Counted from the first letter of the stretch, positions 6,722-15,821 are shown. The stretch: DNA of 64,000 nucleotides from Ectopseudomonas guguanensis (GCF_900104265.1 NZ_FNJJ01000014.1:1-64000), one strand, 5' to 3'. Notes: generated by a model from the sequence alone, not told the origin. Numbers and translations are program-made.

Positions 6722-8830
6722 TTAGACCCCGGAGGCCTCGGCAGCGGCTACGTCCTTGATCGACAGCTTGATACGACCGCGGTTGTCCACGTCCAGTACC
6801 AGTACCTTCACTTCCTGGCCTTCCTTCAGCACGTCGGTGACCTTCTCCACGCGCTGATCGCTCAGCATGGAGATGTGCACCAGACCGTCCTTGCCCGGCA
6901 GGATGTTGACGAAGGCGCCGAAGTCGACGATGCGCTCGACCTTGCCGACGTAGATCTTGCCGATCTCGGCTTCGGCGGTGATGGCCAGCACGCGCTGCTT
7001 GGCCGCCTCGGCCGCTTCCTTGGTTTCGCCGAAGATCTTGATCGAGCCGTCGTCTTCGATATCGATCGAGGCCTTGGTCTCTTCGCAGATGGCGCGGATG
7101 GTGGCGCCGCCCTTGCCGATGACGTCGCGGATCTTGTCCTGATCGATCTTCATCGCCAGCATGGTCGGCGCGTTGGCCGACAGCTCGGTACGCGACTGGG
7201 AAATGACCTGGTTCATCTGACCGAGGATGTTCAGGCGAGCTTCCAGCGCCTGCTCCAGGGCCTGCTCCATGATCTCTTCGGTGATGCCCTGGATCTTGAT
7301 GTCCATCTGCAGCGCGGTAACGCCCTTGGCGGTACCGGCTACCTTGAAGTCCATGTCGCCCAGGTGGTCTTCGTCACCGAGGATGTCGGTCAGCACGGCG
7401 AACTTCTCGCCTTCCAGCACCAGACCCATGGCGATACCGGCAACCGGCGCCTTCATCGGCACACCGGCGTCCATCAGGGCCAGGGAAGCGCCGCAGACCG
7501 AAGCCATGGAGGAGGAACCGTTGGATTCGGTGATTTCCGATACCACGCGGATGGTGTAAGGGAACTCGTCTTCCTTCGGCAGCATGGCGGCAACGCCACG
7601 ACGGGCCAGGCGGCCGTGACCGATTTCGCGGCGACCGGCGCCACCCATGCGGCCACACTCACCAACCGAGAACGGCGGGAAGTTGTAGTGCAGCATGAAG
7701 GGGTCTTTTTTCTCGCCTTCCAGGGTATCCAGCAGCTGAGCGTCGCGGGCGGTGCCGAGAGTGGCGACGACCAGCGCCTGGGTTTCGCCACGGGTGAACA
7801 GAGCCGAGCCGTGGGTCTTGTCGAGCACGCCGACTTCGATCTTCAGCGGACGTACGGTGCGGGTGTCGCGACCGTCGATACGCGGCTTGCCGTCGACGAT
7901 GTTCTGGCGCACGGTGCGGTACTCGATCTCACCGAAAGCGGCCTTGACCTCGTCGGCGGCGAACTTGCCTTCGCCTTCGCCGGCCAGGGCAGCGATGACC
8001 TGCTCACGCAGCTCGTCCAGACGGTTGTAGCGGTCCTGCTTGATGGTGATGGTGTAGGCCTGGCTGATGGCCTCACCGAACTGGCTGCGGATGGCGTCCA
8101 GCAGCGGGGTGTTGGCGGCCGGAGCCTGCCAGTTCCAGGTCGGCTTGCCGGCTTCGGCAGCGAATTCCTTGACGGCCTGAATCACGGCCTGGAATTCCTG
8201 GTGGGCGAACAGCACGGCGCCGAGCATCTGGTCTTCGGTCAGCTCGTCAGCCTCGGATTCCACCATCAGCACGGCGGTTTCGGTACCGGCGACGACCATG
8301 TCCAGGCTGGAGGCCTTGAGCTGCTCGTAGTTCGGGTTCAGCAGGTAGCCGGTGTCCGGGTGGAAGGCCACACGGGCGGCACCGATCGGGCCGTTGAACG
8401 GGATGCCGGAAACGGCCAGGGCAGCCGAGGTACCGATCATCGAAGCGATGTCCGGATCGGTCTTCTTGCTGGTGGAAACGACGGTGCAGACGACCTGCAC
8501 TTCGTTCATGAAACCTTCGGGGAACAGCGGGCGGATCGGACGGTCGATCAGGCGCGAGGTCAGGGTTTCCTTCTCGCTCGGACGGCCTTCACGCTTGAAG
8601 AAACCACCAGGAATCTTGCCGGCAGCGTAGGTCTTTTCCTGATAGTGCACGGACAGCGGGAAGAAGCCCTTGCTCGGGTCGGCGGTCTTGGCACCGACCA
8701 CGGTGACCAGCACGGTGACGTCATTGTCGACGGTCACCAGCACGGCGCCGCTGGCCTGACGGGCGATACGGCCAGTCTCGAGGGTTACGGTCGATTGACC
8801 GAACTTGAACTGTTTGATTACCGGGTTCAC
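6722..8830 (-). CDS. pnp: Polyribonucleotide nucleotidyltransferase (PNPase)
   Basis: A 702-residue 3'-5' phosphorolytic exoribonuclease and RNA degradosome component. It has two RNase PH cores (about residues 5-220 and 310-545), a KH domain (around IGKGGATIRAICEE) and a C-terminal S1 domain (GKVERIVDFGAFVNILPGKDGLVH). The start is GTG at 8830 (VNPVIKQFKFGQSTVTLETGRIARQ aligns with the family N-terminus), preceded by AAGGAAA; the frame extending to 8914 is an artefact. It is the last gene of the rimP-nusA-infB-rbfA-truB-rpsO-pnp cluster. The long hairpin upstream suggests RNase III-dependent autoregulation as in enterobacteria (inference). Confidence 0.97.
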   Translation of the reverse strand: MNPVIKQFKFGQSTVTLETGRIARQASGAVLVTVDNDVTVLVTVVGAKTADPSKGFFPLSVHYQEKTYAAGKIPGGFFKREGRPSEKETLTSRLIDRPIRPLFPEGFMNEVQVVCTVVSTSKKTDPDIASMIGTSAALAVSGIPFNGPIGAARVAFHPDTGYLLNPNYEQLKASSLDMVVAGTETAVLMVESEADELTEDQMLGAVLFAHQEFQAVIQAVKEFAAEAGKPTWNWQAPAANTPLLDAIRSQFGEAISQAYTITIKQDRYNRLDELREQVIAALAGEGEGKFAADEVKAAFGEIEYRTVRQNIVDGKPRIDGRDTRTVRPLKIEVGVLDKTHGSALFTRGETQALVVATLGTARDAQLLDTLEGEKKDPFMLHYNFPPFSVGECGRMGGAGRREIGHGRLARRGVAAMLPKEDEFPYTIRVVSEITESNGSSSMASVCGASLALMDAGVPMKAPVAGIAMGLVLEGEKFAVLTDILGDEDHLGDMDFKVAGTAKGVTALQMDIKIQGITEEIMEQALEQALEARLNILGQMNQVISQSRTELSANAPTMLAMKIDQDKIRDVIGKGGATIRAICEETKASIDIEDDGSIKIFGETKEAAEAAKQRVLAITAEAEIGKIYVGKVERIVDFGAFVNILPGKDGLVHISMLSDQRVEKVTDVLKEGQEVKVLVLDVDNRGRIKLSIKDVAAAEASGV

Positions 8831-8914
8831 GGTGTTTTCCTTCTCTTTGTTGCCTTTGGGGGAAATCTGAAAGCGGCATGGGAGTCGGACCCGATGCATC
8901 CTTCGAAAAGCCAA

Positions 8915-8978
8915 AAGCTGGAAGCCCGCAGCCGCACTCCGGGGTAAGCCCCGATGTGCCGCTGCGAACTTCCAGCTT
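8915..8978 (-). promoter_or_regulatory. Long hairpin between rpsO and pnp
   Basis: AAGCTGGAAG (8915-8924) pairs with CTTCCAGCTT (8969-8978). Inside it CGCAGC (8927-8932) pairs with GCTGCG (8961-8966), then CGGGG with CCCCG around a short loop. There is no U-run, so it is not a simple terminator. Its place just before pnp matches the RNase III-processed stem-loop of the pnp leader described in E. coli; the function here is inferred. Confidence 0.55.
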
Positions 8979-9001
8979 CCAACTTGTGCAGCTCGCGTCT
9001 A

Positions 9002-9271
9002 TTAACGACGCAGGCCCAGGCGACCGATCAGGGCGCTGTAACGAGTGGTGTCCTTGCCCTTCAGGTAGTCCAGCAGCTTACGACGCTGGTTAACCATGCG
9101 GATCAGACCACGGCGGCTGTGGTGGTCCTTGCCGTTGGCCTTGAAGTGGCCTTGCAGCTTGTTGATGTTGGCGGTCAGCAGGGCTACCTGCACTTCCGGG
9201 CTACCGGTGTCGCCTTCAGCTTGCTTGTACTCGTTTACGATCTGGGCTTTTTCTTCAACGCTGAGTGCCAT
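9002..9271 (-). CDS. rpsO: 30S ribosomal protein S15
   Basis: An 89-residue protein of canonical length (MALSVEEKAQIVNEYKQ ... HHSRRGLIRMVNQRRKLLDYL). It is a primary 16S rRNA binder that nucleates assembly of the 30S platform. It lies between truB and pnp, the usual order. Upstream are two compact hairpins (9294-9333) that could be the S15 autoregulatory target. Confidence 0.97.
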   Translation of the reverse strand: MALSVEEKAQIVNEYKQAEGDTGSPEVQVALLTANINKLQGHFKANGKDHHSRRGLIRMVNQRRKLLDYLKGKDTTRYSALIGRLGLRR

Positions 9272-9293
9272 GTTGGCTTCCTCTCATCTGGAA

Positions 9294-9333
9294 ACTGCCG
9301 AAGCAGTCTCAATAGGCCGGGAATCGCTTCCCG
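9294..9333 (-). promoter_or_regulatory. Paired hairpins in the rpsO leader
   Basis: On the minus strand one stem is ACTGC-TTCG-GCAGT (9294-9307), a UUCG tetraloop closed by C-G. The next is CGGGAA/TTCCCG (9318-9333). Both lie within about 65 bases of the rpsO start. S15 represses its own translation in many bacteria by binding leader RNA structures that differ between lineages, so this is a plausible target, but the match to a known motif was not tested. Confidence 0.4.
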
Positions 9334-9435
9334 TGTTTTAAAAAGAGGCATGACCGTGCCTACTAACAGCCACCCTCGCAATCCTGACGCTGGTATCGCC
9401 AGCCTCAGGTTTCGACCTCTCGGCCGAACCGTTCG

Positions 9436-9501
9436 GTGCTACGCACCGGTAAGATAACCCGGGCCCTGAGGCCCGTGTCTCCACCCGTGCTACGCACCGG
9501 T
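9436..9501 (-). repeat. 15-base direct repeat spanning the truB stop codon
   Basis: GTGCTACGCACCGGT occurs at 9487-9501, where it covers the last codons and stop of truB, and again perfectly at 9436-9450 in the rpsO leader. Between them is the GC-rich hairpin CGGGCC/GGCCCG (9460-9475). It is the third example in this window of a gene end repeated beyond a palindrome. Confidence 0.6.
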
Positions 9502-10410
9502 GTAAATCAATCGACGCGGAGCGATGCGCCCGTCGTCGCTCACTTCACCGATGCCGATGAAGCGACCATTGTGATCCTGCACGCGCACCATGCCGAACTT
9601 CGGCGCTTCCGGTGCCCGTACCGGTTGCCCCTGCAACCAGTAGAACGCGCTGTGCTCGGAAAACTGCAGCAGCGGCCAATCCTGCAAACCGCTGTCGACC
9701 GGCTGCAGGAAGCGATCGAGCGCTTCACTGCCACCTTCGGCGTGCACCGCTTCCAGCTCTTCCAGGCTAACGGTACGCGCCAGTTCGAAGGGACCGGCCT
9801 TGGTTCGACGCAGTTCCGCGACATGTGCGCCACAACCGAGCAATTGGCCGAGATCCTCGACCAGGGTTCGAATGTAGGTGCCCTTGCTGCAGTCCACCGA
9901 CAAACGCGCCTGCTCACCTTCGAGGCCCAGCAATTCCAGGCGCGCAATAGTAACAGAACGCGCCTCGCGCTCCACTACTTCGCCAGCACGGGCCAGCTTG
10001 TACAACGGCTGACCATCCTTCTTCAGGGCCGAGTACATTGGAGGTATCTGTTTGATTTCTCCACGAAAACGCGGCAGCAGGGCCTCGATTTCGCTGCGAC
10101 CAACGGTCACCGGGCGACGTTCGAGCACCTCACCTTCGGCGTCGCCGGTGGTGGTGGTCACGCCCAGTTGCGCCACGGTCTCGTAGCCCTTGTCGGCATC
10201 GAGCAGGTACTGGGAGAACTTGGTCGCCTCGCCGAAGCACAGCGGCAACACGCCGGTTGCCAGCGGATCGAGACTGCCGGTATGCCCGGCCTTCTCGGCA
10301 TTGAGCAACCAGCGCACCTTCTGCAACGCCGCGTTGGAGGTAAAGCCGCGCGGCTTGTCGAGCAGGATGATGCCATCGACCTTGCGGCGAATACGTTTGA
10401 CCTGCGCCAC
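9490..10410 (-). CDS. truB: tRNA pseudouridine-55 synthase
   Basis: A 306-residue enzyme that converts U55 in the T-loop of tRNAs to pseudouridine. The catalytic motif HTGSLDPLATGVLPLCFG is present, with the nucleophilic aspartate at residue 48. The C-terminal PUA-like region ends in GRIAPRRLIYTGA. It starts 2 bases after the rbfA stop, so the two are tightly coupled. Length is usual for the family. Confidence 0.97.
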   Translation of the reverse strand: MAQVKRIRRKVDGIILLDKPRGFTSNAALQKVRWLLNAEKAGHTGSLDPLATGVLPLCFGEATKFSQYLLDADKGYETVAQLGVTTTTGDAEGEVLERRPVTVGRSEIEALLPRFRGEIKQIPPMYSALKKDGQPLYKLARAGEVVEREARSVTIARLELLGLEGEQARLSVDCSKGTYIRTLVEDLGQLLGCGAHVAELRRTKAGPFELARTVSLEELEAVHAEGGSEALDRFLQPVDSGLQDWPLLQFSEHSAFYWLQGQPVRAPEAPKFGMVRVQDHNGRFIGIGEVSDDGRIAPRRLIYTGA

Positions 10411-10412
10411 GC

Positions 10413-10802
10413 TTATTCCTCGCTGCCGTCCTGGTGCTTGCGATCTTCCGCCACCGCACGCTCGATCAGCGCCGACAGCTCGGCGCCGCGGCGGATGCTG
10501 GCGTCGTAGTGGAAGTGCAGCTGGGGGATGGTACGCACCTTCATCGACTTGCCCAGCAGCATGCGCAGATAACCGGCCGCCTCGCCGAGAATCTCCAGGT
10601 TGAGCTTGATCTGCTCGGCATCGTCGTCCTTGCCCATCACGGTGATGAACACCTTGGCGTGGGACAGATCGCGGCTCACGTCGACCGCAGTGATGGTTAC
10701 CAGACCCAGGCGCGGGTCCTTGATCTCGCGCTGGATCAGCACTGCCAGTTCGCGCTGCATCTGATCACCGATACGCTGGGTACGGCTGTAATCTTTGGCC
10801 AT
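10413..10802 (-). CDS. rbfA: 30S ribosome-binding factor A
   Basis: A 129-residue single KH-like domain protein (RTQRIGDQMQRELAVLIQREIKDPRLGLVTITAV). It binds pre-30S particles and is needed for 16S 5'-end maturation and cold adaptation. It is separated from infB by 112 bases that include a strong hairpin, and joined to truB by a 2-base gap. Confidence 0.96.
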   Translation of the reverse strand: MAKDYSRTQRIGDQMQRELAVLIQREIKDPRLGLVTITAVDVSRDLSHAKVFITVMGKDDDAEQIKLNLEILGEAAGYLRMLLGKSMKVRTIPQLHFHYDASIRRGAELSALIERAVAEDRKHQDGSEE

Positions 10803-10860
10803 TTCTTACTTACCTTTCCTTCGCCCGCATGCCTGGGCGGCAGCGGACGTAAAAGCGGCA

Positions 10861-10894
10861 AACGCCCGGCCGCGCATGAGCGGGGCCGGGCGTT
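10861..10894 (-). terminator. Intercistronic hairpin between infB and rbfA
   Basis: AACGCCCGGCC (10861-10871) pairs perfectly with GGCCGGGCGTT (10884-10894). On the minus strand it is followed by TGCCGCTTTT, a weak U-tract. It is probably a partial terminator or RNA-stability element that lowers expression of the downstream genes relative to infB. Confidence 0.6.
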
Positions 10895-10914
10895 GCGTGA
10901 TCGGGATGTCGCGC

Positions 10915-13398
10915 TTACAGACTGCGCGCCACCTGGACCTTCTCGAACACTTCGATCTTGTCGCCGACCTTGACGTCGTTGTAGCTCTTCACGCCGATAC
11001 CGCACTCCATGCCATTACGCACTTCGGCGACGTCGTCCTTGAAGCGACGCAGCGATTCCAGCTCGCCTTCGAAGATCACCACGTCCTCGCGCAGTACGCG
11101 GATCGGACGGTTGCGGTACACGGTACCCTCGATGACCATGCAGCCGGCGACGGCGCCGAACTTCGGCGAACGGAACACGTCACGCACTTCCGCGGTGCCC
11201 AGGATATTCTCGCGAACATCGCTGCCGAGCATACCGGTGAGGGCCTTCTTGACGTCTTCGATGATGTCGTAGATGACGTTGTAGTAGCGCATGTCGAGGC
11301 CTTCGGACTCGACGATCTTGCGCGCACCGGCGTCAGCACGGACGTTGAAGCCGAACAGCACGGCATTGGAAGCCAGCGCCAGGTTGGCATCGGACTCGGT
11401 GATACCACCGACGCCGCCACCGACCACACGCACCTGCACTTCGTCGTTGCCCAGGGTGCTGAGCGAGCCCTGCAGGGCCTCCAGAGAACCACGCACGTCG
11501 GCCTTGAGGACGATATTGAGGGTCTTCTTCTCTTCCTGGCCCATGCTCTCGAAGATGTTTTCCAGCTTGCCGGCGTGGGCACGAGCCAGTTTGACCTCGC
11601 GGAACTTGCCCTGACGGAACAGAGCGACTTCGCGGGCCTTCTTCTCGTCAGCCACCACCATCATCTCGTCACCGGCATCCGGAGTGCCGTCCAGGCCGAG
11701 GATCTCGACCGGAATCGACGGACCGGCTTCCTTGATCGGCTTGCCGTTCTCGTCGAGCATGGCACGCACGCGGCCGTAGTTGACGCCGACCAGAACCATG
11801 TCGCCCTGACGCAGGGTACCGTCCTGAACCAGCACGGTAGCCACCGGGCCGCGGCCCTTGTCCAGACGCGACTCGACCACCACACCACGACCGGGAGCGG
11901 TCGGAGTGGCTTTCAGTTCGAGAACCTCGGCCTGCAGCAGCACGGCTTCGAGCAGCTCGTCGATACCGGTACCGGCCTTGGCGGAAACCGGTACGAAGGG
12001 TGCGTCGCCGCCCCACTCTTCCGGAATCACGTCCAGCGCGGCCAGGCCGTTCTTGATGTTGTCCGGATTGGCTTCCGGCTTGTCCATCTTGTTCACCGCA
12101 ACCACGATCGGCACGCCAGCCGCTTTCGCGTGCTGCACGGCTTCCTGGGTCTGCGGCATCACGCCGTCGTCAGCGGCGACGACGAGAATGACGATGTCGG
12201 TGGCCTTGGCACCACGGGCACGCATCGCGGTGAACGCGGCGTGACCGGGGGTGTCGAGGAAGGTGACCATGCCGCGGTCGGTTTCCACGTGGTAGGCGCC
12301 GATGTGCTGGGTGATGCCACCCGCCTCACCGGAAGCCACCTTGGCACGACGGATGTAGTCGAGCAGCGAGGTCTTACCATGGTCCACGTGACCCATCACG
12401 GTCACCACCGGCGCACGGGAAACGGCTTCGCCTTCGAACTTCAGCGACTCGGCAAGGGAATCTTCCAGCGCGTTGTCGCTGACCAGCTTGACCTTGTGGC
12501 CCAGCTCTTCGGCGACCAGCTGGGCAGTTTCCTGATCCAGCACCTGGTTGATGGTGGCAGGCGAGCCCATCTTGAACATGAACTTGATGACTTCAGCGGC
12601 CTTCACCGACATCTGCTGGGCCAGTTCGCCCACGGTGATGGTCTCGCCAATCGATACTTCACGCACCACCGGACCGGCCGGAGCCTGGAAGCCGTGCTGG
12701 TTGCGCTTCTTCATCTTGGCCTTGCCGCGACCGCCACGACGGAAGCCGTCGCTCTCTTCGTCGACACTACGCGGTGCGACGCGCGGAGCTGGTGCCTTTT
12801 CCTTGAGGGTCGGACGATGCTGCGCGTGCTTGCGATCACGACGCTCGTCTTCGTCGCTGCGCGCCTTCTCGGGACGACGCGCTTCTTCTTTCTTGCGTTC
12901 TACCTCGATGACCGGCGCGGCTACTGCCGGCTCGCTGGCCGGAGCCGGTGCGGCAGCGGGTGCCGGGGCTTCGGTAGCGGCGGCAGCCTGACGCTTGGCC
13001 TCTTCTTCGGCCTTGCGCTTGGCTTCTTCCTCGGCCTTCAGACGCTCGGCCTCGGCAGCTGCCCGCTGAGCTTCCAGCTCACGCTGCTTCTCGGCTTCGA
13101 GCTCTTCCGGGCTGCGCTTGACGAAGGTCTTCTTCTTGCGCACTTCAACGCTGATGGTCTTGCTGCCAGCCACCTTGAGGGTGCTGGTGGTCTTGCGCTG
13201 CAAGGTGATCTTGCGCGGCTCTTCGACCTTGTCGCCGTGACTGCTCTTGAGATGGGCCAACAGGGCCTGCTTCTCACTATCGGTCACTACTTGTTCGGCA
13301 CTGCTGTGGGACAGGCCGGCTTCACGCATCTGCTGCAGCAGGCGCTCAACCGGAGTGTCGACCACTTTGGCCAGTTCTTTCACCGTGACTTGCGTCAT
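10915..13398 (-). CDS. infB: Translation initiation factor IF-2
   Basis: An 827-residue GTPase that brings fMet-tRNA to the 30S P site and promotes subunit joining. It has the N-terminal IF2 domain (MTQVTVKELAKVVDTPVERLLQQM), a long charged and Ala/Glu-rich linker (about 100-220), then GHVDHGKTS (G1), DTPGHAAF (G3), NKMDKPEA (G4) and the C-terminal domain that binds the initiator tRNA. The linker is coiled-coil-like and differs in length among pseudomonads. It lies 27 bases after nusA. The initiator tRNA itself is encoded upstream in the same cluster. Confidence 0.97.
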   Translation of the reverse strand: MTQVTVKELAKVVDTPVERLLQQMREAGLSHSSAEQVVTDSEKQALLAHLKSSHGDKVEEPRKITLQRKTTSTLKVAGSKTISVEVRKKKTFVKRSPEELEAEKQRELEAQRAAAEAERLKAEEEAKRKAEEEAKRQAAAATEAPAPAAAPAPASEPAVAAPVIEVERKKEEARRPEKARSDEDERRDRKHAQHRPTLKEKAPAPRVAPRSVDEESDGFRRGGRGKAKMKKRNQHGFQAPAGPVVREVSIGETITVGELAQQMSVKAAEVIKFMFKMGSPATINQVLDQETAQLVAEELGHKVKLVSDNALEDSLAESLKFEGEAVSRAPVVTVMGHVDHGKTSLLDYIRRAKVASGEAGGITQHIGAYHVETDRGMVTFLDTPGHAAFTAMRARGAKATDIVILVVAADDGVMPQTQEAVQHAKAAGVPIVVAVNKMDKPEANPDNIKNGLAALDVIPEEWGGDAPFVPVSAKAGTGIDELLEAVLLQAEVLELKATPTAPGRGVVVESRLDKGRGPVATVLVQDGTLRQGDMVLVGVNYGRVRAMLDENGKPIKEAGPSIPVEILGLDGTPDAGDEMMVVADEKKAREVALFRQGKFREVKLARAHAGKLENIFESMGQEEKKTLNIVLKADVRGSLEALQGSLSTLGNDEVQVRVVGGGVGGITESDANLALASNAVLFGFNVRADAGARKIVESEGLDMRYYNVIYDIIEDVKKALTGMLGSDVRENILGTAEVRDVFRSPKFGAVAGCMVIEGTVYRNRPIRVLREDVVIFEGELESLRRFKDDVAEVRNGMECGIGVKSYNDVKVGDKIEVFEKVQVARSL

Positions 13399-13425
13399 GC
13401 ATCTTTCTCCTCAGGCCGCAACCGC

Positions 13426-14907
13426 TTATTCGAACCAGTGGGCTCGAGCGGCCATGATCAGCTTGCCGGCACGCTCTTCGTCGATGCCGTCGATGTCGAG
13501 CAGGTCGTCGATCGACTGCTCGGCCAGGTCTTCACGGGTAATCACGCCGCGCAGCGCAAGCTCGAGAGCCAGCGCCTTGTCCATGCCTTCCAGTTCCAGC
13601 AAATCATCTGCCGGATGGGCATCGGCCAACTTCTCCTCGTTGGCGATCGCCTTGGTCAGCAGACGATCCTTGGCCCGTGCACGCAGCTCGTTGACGATTT
13701 CCTCGTCAAAGCCATCGATGCTGAGCATTTCTTCCATGGGTACGTAGGCAATCTCTTCGAGACTGGTGAAACCCTCTTCGACCAGGACTTGGGCCAGTTC
13801 TTCGTCGACTTCCAGCTCGTCGATGAAGGACTGCATGATGTCGCCGGTTTCTGCCTGCTGCTTGGCCTGAATGTCCGCCTCGGTCATCACGTTCAGGGTC
13901 CAGCCGGTCAGTTGACTGGCCAGGCGCACGTTCTGACCGCCACGGCCGATGGCCTGAGCCAGGTTGTCTTCGGCAACGGCGATGTCCATGGCATGGGCAT
14001 CTTCGTCGACGATGATCGCAGCCACTTCAGCCGGCGACATGGCGTTGATCACGAACTGCGCAGGGTTGTCGTCCCACAGCACGATATCCACGCGCTCGCC
14101 ACCCAGTTCGCCGGAAACGGCCTGAACGCGCGAACCGCGCATGCCGATACAGGCGCCCTGCGGGTCGATACGCTTGTCCTTGGAACGCACGGCGATCTTG
14201 GCGCGCGAGCCCGGATCACGGGAGGCGGCCTTGACGTCGATCAGCCCTTCGGCGATTTCCGGTACTTCGATGCGGAACAGCTCGATCAGCATTTCCGGAG
14301 CGGTACGCGACAGGATCAGCTGCGGGCCGCGGTTCTCGGTACGAATTTCCTTGAGCAGGGCACGCAGACGCACGCCAACACGGAAAGTCTCGCGCGGAAT
14401 GATGTCTTCGCGGGCCAGCAGGGCCTCGGCGTTGTTGCCCAGGTCGACGATGACGTTGTCGCGAGTGACCTTCTTCACGGTACCGGAGATGATCTCGCCC
14501 AGACGCTCGCGGTAGGCATCGACCACCTGAGCGCGCTCGGCCTCGCGCACTTTCTGCACGATGACCTGCTTGGCGGTTTGCGCGGCGATACGGCCGAACT
14601 CGATGGACTCGACCTTTTCTTCGAGCACATCACCAATCTTGGCCTTGGCTTCGACGGCCTGCGGCATGTCCTCGGTCAGCTGATAGGCCGGATCTTCGAA
14701 CTCGGACTCGTCGACCACGGTCCAGCGACGGAAGGTTTCGTAGCTACCGTTCTGACGATTGATCGACACACGCAGGTCGACCTCGTCCTCGAAACGTTTC
14801 TTGGTCGCGGTCGCCAGAGCCAGCTCCAGCGCCTCGAAAATCACGCCGGCCGGTACACCCTTCTCGTTGGATACCGACTCAACAACCAGCAGTACTTCTT
14901 TGCTCAT
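13426..14907 (-). CDS. nusA: Transcription termination/antitermination factor NusA
   Basis: A 493-residue RNA polymerase-binding factor. It has an N-terminal domain (MSKEVLLVVESVSNEKGV), an S1 domain (around VTRDNVIVDLGNNAEALLAREDIIP), two KH domains (IGMRGSRVQAVSGELGGERVDI and AIGRGGQNVRLASQLTG) and two C-terminal acidic repeats (IDGFDEEIVNELRARA and IDGIDEERAGKLI), the arrangement of gammaproteobacterial NusA. The start at 14907 gives the family N-terminus; the 13-codon extension to 14946 does not. Confidence 0.97.
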   Translation of the reverse strand: MSKEVLLVVESVSNEKGVPAGVIFEALELALATATKKRFEDEVDLRVSINRQNGSYETFRRWTVVDESEFEDPAYQLTEDMPQAVEAKAKIGDVLEEKVESIEFGRIAAQTAKQVIVQKVREAERAQVVDAYRERLGEIISGTVKKVTRDNVIVDLGNNAEALLAREDIIPRETFRVGVRLRALLKEIRTENRGPQLILSRTAPEMLIELFRIEVPEIAEGLIDVKAASRDPGSRAKIAVRSKDKRIDPQGACIGMRGSRVQAVSGELGGERVDIVLWDDNPAQFVINAMSPAEVAAIIVDEDAHAMDIAVAEDNLAQAIGRGGQNVRLASQLTGWTLNVMTEADIQAKQQAETGDIMQSFIDELEVDEELAQVLVEEGFTSLEEIAYVPMEEMLSIDGFDEEIVNELRARAKDRLLTKAIANEEKLADAHPADDLLELEGMDKALALELALRGVITREDLAEQSIDDLLDIDGIDEERAGKLIMAARAHWFE

Positions 14908-15067
14908 CGTACGCCTCGCCTTTCGCAATCCATTGGTTCTGCGCAATCCGCGTCACGTTCACGCCATTGGCGCTTCATTCGTGCGCTGCCGCGCTACCTT
15001 CGCGCCATCTGTGTCGCCCGTTCCGCACCGAAAGTCGGCAGCACGGCAGCGACGCAGAATCCGCATC

Positions 15068-15526
15068 TCAATCAAATCGGGGGATGATGTTGGCCTTGTC
15101 GATCAGGTCGATCGGCAACAGATACTCGTGGTCATCCACCTGCACCACCACGTCCTGCTCCTCCACACCGCGAAGGAGGCCCTGAAAGTTGCGACGCCCA
15201 TCGAAAGGCGAACGCAGCTTGATCTTCACCTGCTCACCGACATGCGCCGCGAACTGTTCGAGGGTGAACAACGGACGATCCATGCCAGGAGAAGAAACTT
15301 CCAGCGTGTACTCGGAGGAAATCGGGTCCTCGACATCGAGTACGCCACTGAGCTGACGGCTGACGATTTCGCAATCGTCGATCAGGATGCCGTCGGCCTT
15401 ATCGATATAGACACGCAGCAGCGAATGACGCCCCTGCGACAGGAACTCGATGCCCCAACACTGATAACCGAGCGCTTCGATTACCGGGGCCAACAAGGCC
15501 TGCAACTGTTCTAGCTTGCTCGACAC
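15068..15526 (-). CDS. rimP: Ribosome maturation factor RimP
   Basis: A 152-residue protein with the RimP N- and C-terminal domains (LRVYIDKADGILIDDCEIVSRQ and SSPGMDRPLF are diagnostic). It assists early 30S assembly. It is the first protein gene of the nusA-infB operon. A terminator-like hairpin only 30 bases before its start (15556-15577) means transcription from the tRNA gene must read through to express it. Confidence 0.96.
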   Translation of the reverse strand: MSSKLEQLQALLAPVIEALGYQCWGIEFLSQGRHSLLRVYIDKADGILIDDCEIVSRQLSGVLDVEDPISSEYTLEVSSPGMDRPLFTLEQFAAHVGEQVKIKLRSPFDGRRNFQGLLRGVEEQDVVVQVDDHEYLLPIDLIDKANIIPRFD

Positions 15527-15555
15527 TTAACGGCCCTCGTGCATGCTGTGCAAAT

Positions 15556-15577
15556 AAAAAATGGGCGAAACGCCCAT
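15556..15577 (-). terminator. Terminator-like hairpin in front of rimP
   Basis: ATGGGCG (15561-15567), AAA loop, CGCCCAT (15571-15577). On the minus strand it is followed by TTTTTA. It lies after the tRNA-fMet terminator and directly upstream of rimP, so it may be an attenuator for the rimP-nusA-infB operon; NusA is known to autoregulate this operon in E. coli. Confidence 0.6.
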
Positions 15578-15625
15578 CCCGTCAGTCCGCCCAAAAGCAG
15601 CGAACACTGTGTTTCAGCTAACAAA

Positions 15626-15645
15626 AAGCCCCTGAAAAGGGGCTT
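15626..15645 (-). terminator. Terminator of tRNA-fMet
   Basis: AAGCCCCT (15626-15633), GAAA loop, AGGGGCTT (15638-15645). On the minus strand it is followed by TTTTTGT. It begins 7 bases after the tRNA 3' end. Confidence 0.8.
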
Positions 15646-15652
15646 CCGAAAC

Positions 15653-15729
<77 letters not shown>

Positions 15730-15792
15730 TCAAAGCTGGGCCGGAATTATACGGCCACCCCCTGGCGAGGGTCAACCAAACACTCCAGCAAC

Positions 15793-15821
15793 AAGAAAGC
15801 CCGCGAACTGCGGGCTTTCTT
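15793..15821 (-). terminator. Terminator of tRNA-Leu
   Basis: AAGAAAGCCCGC (15793-15804) pairs perfectly with GCGGGCTTTCTT (15810-15821) around a five-base loop. The T-rich stretch is inside the stem. It lies between the two tRNA genes. Confidence 0.75.

Noticed and set aside
8831..8914. N-terminal extension of PNPase to 8914
   Set aside because: The added residues match nothing in the family; GTG at 8830 with AAGGAAA gives the canonical N-terminus.
10795..15087. A 1430-codon plus-strand open frame across infB and nusA
   Set aside because: Antisense shadow of conserved genes; composition is His/Leu/Gly/Asp-rich as expected from reversed codons, with no recognisable domain.
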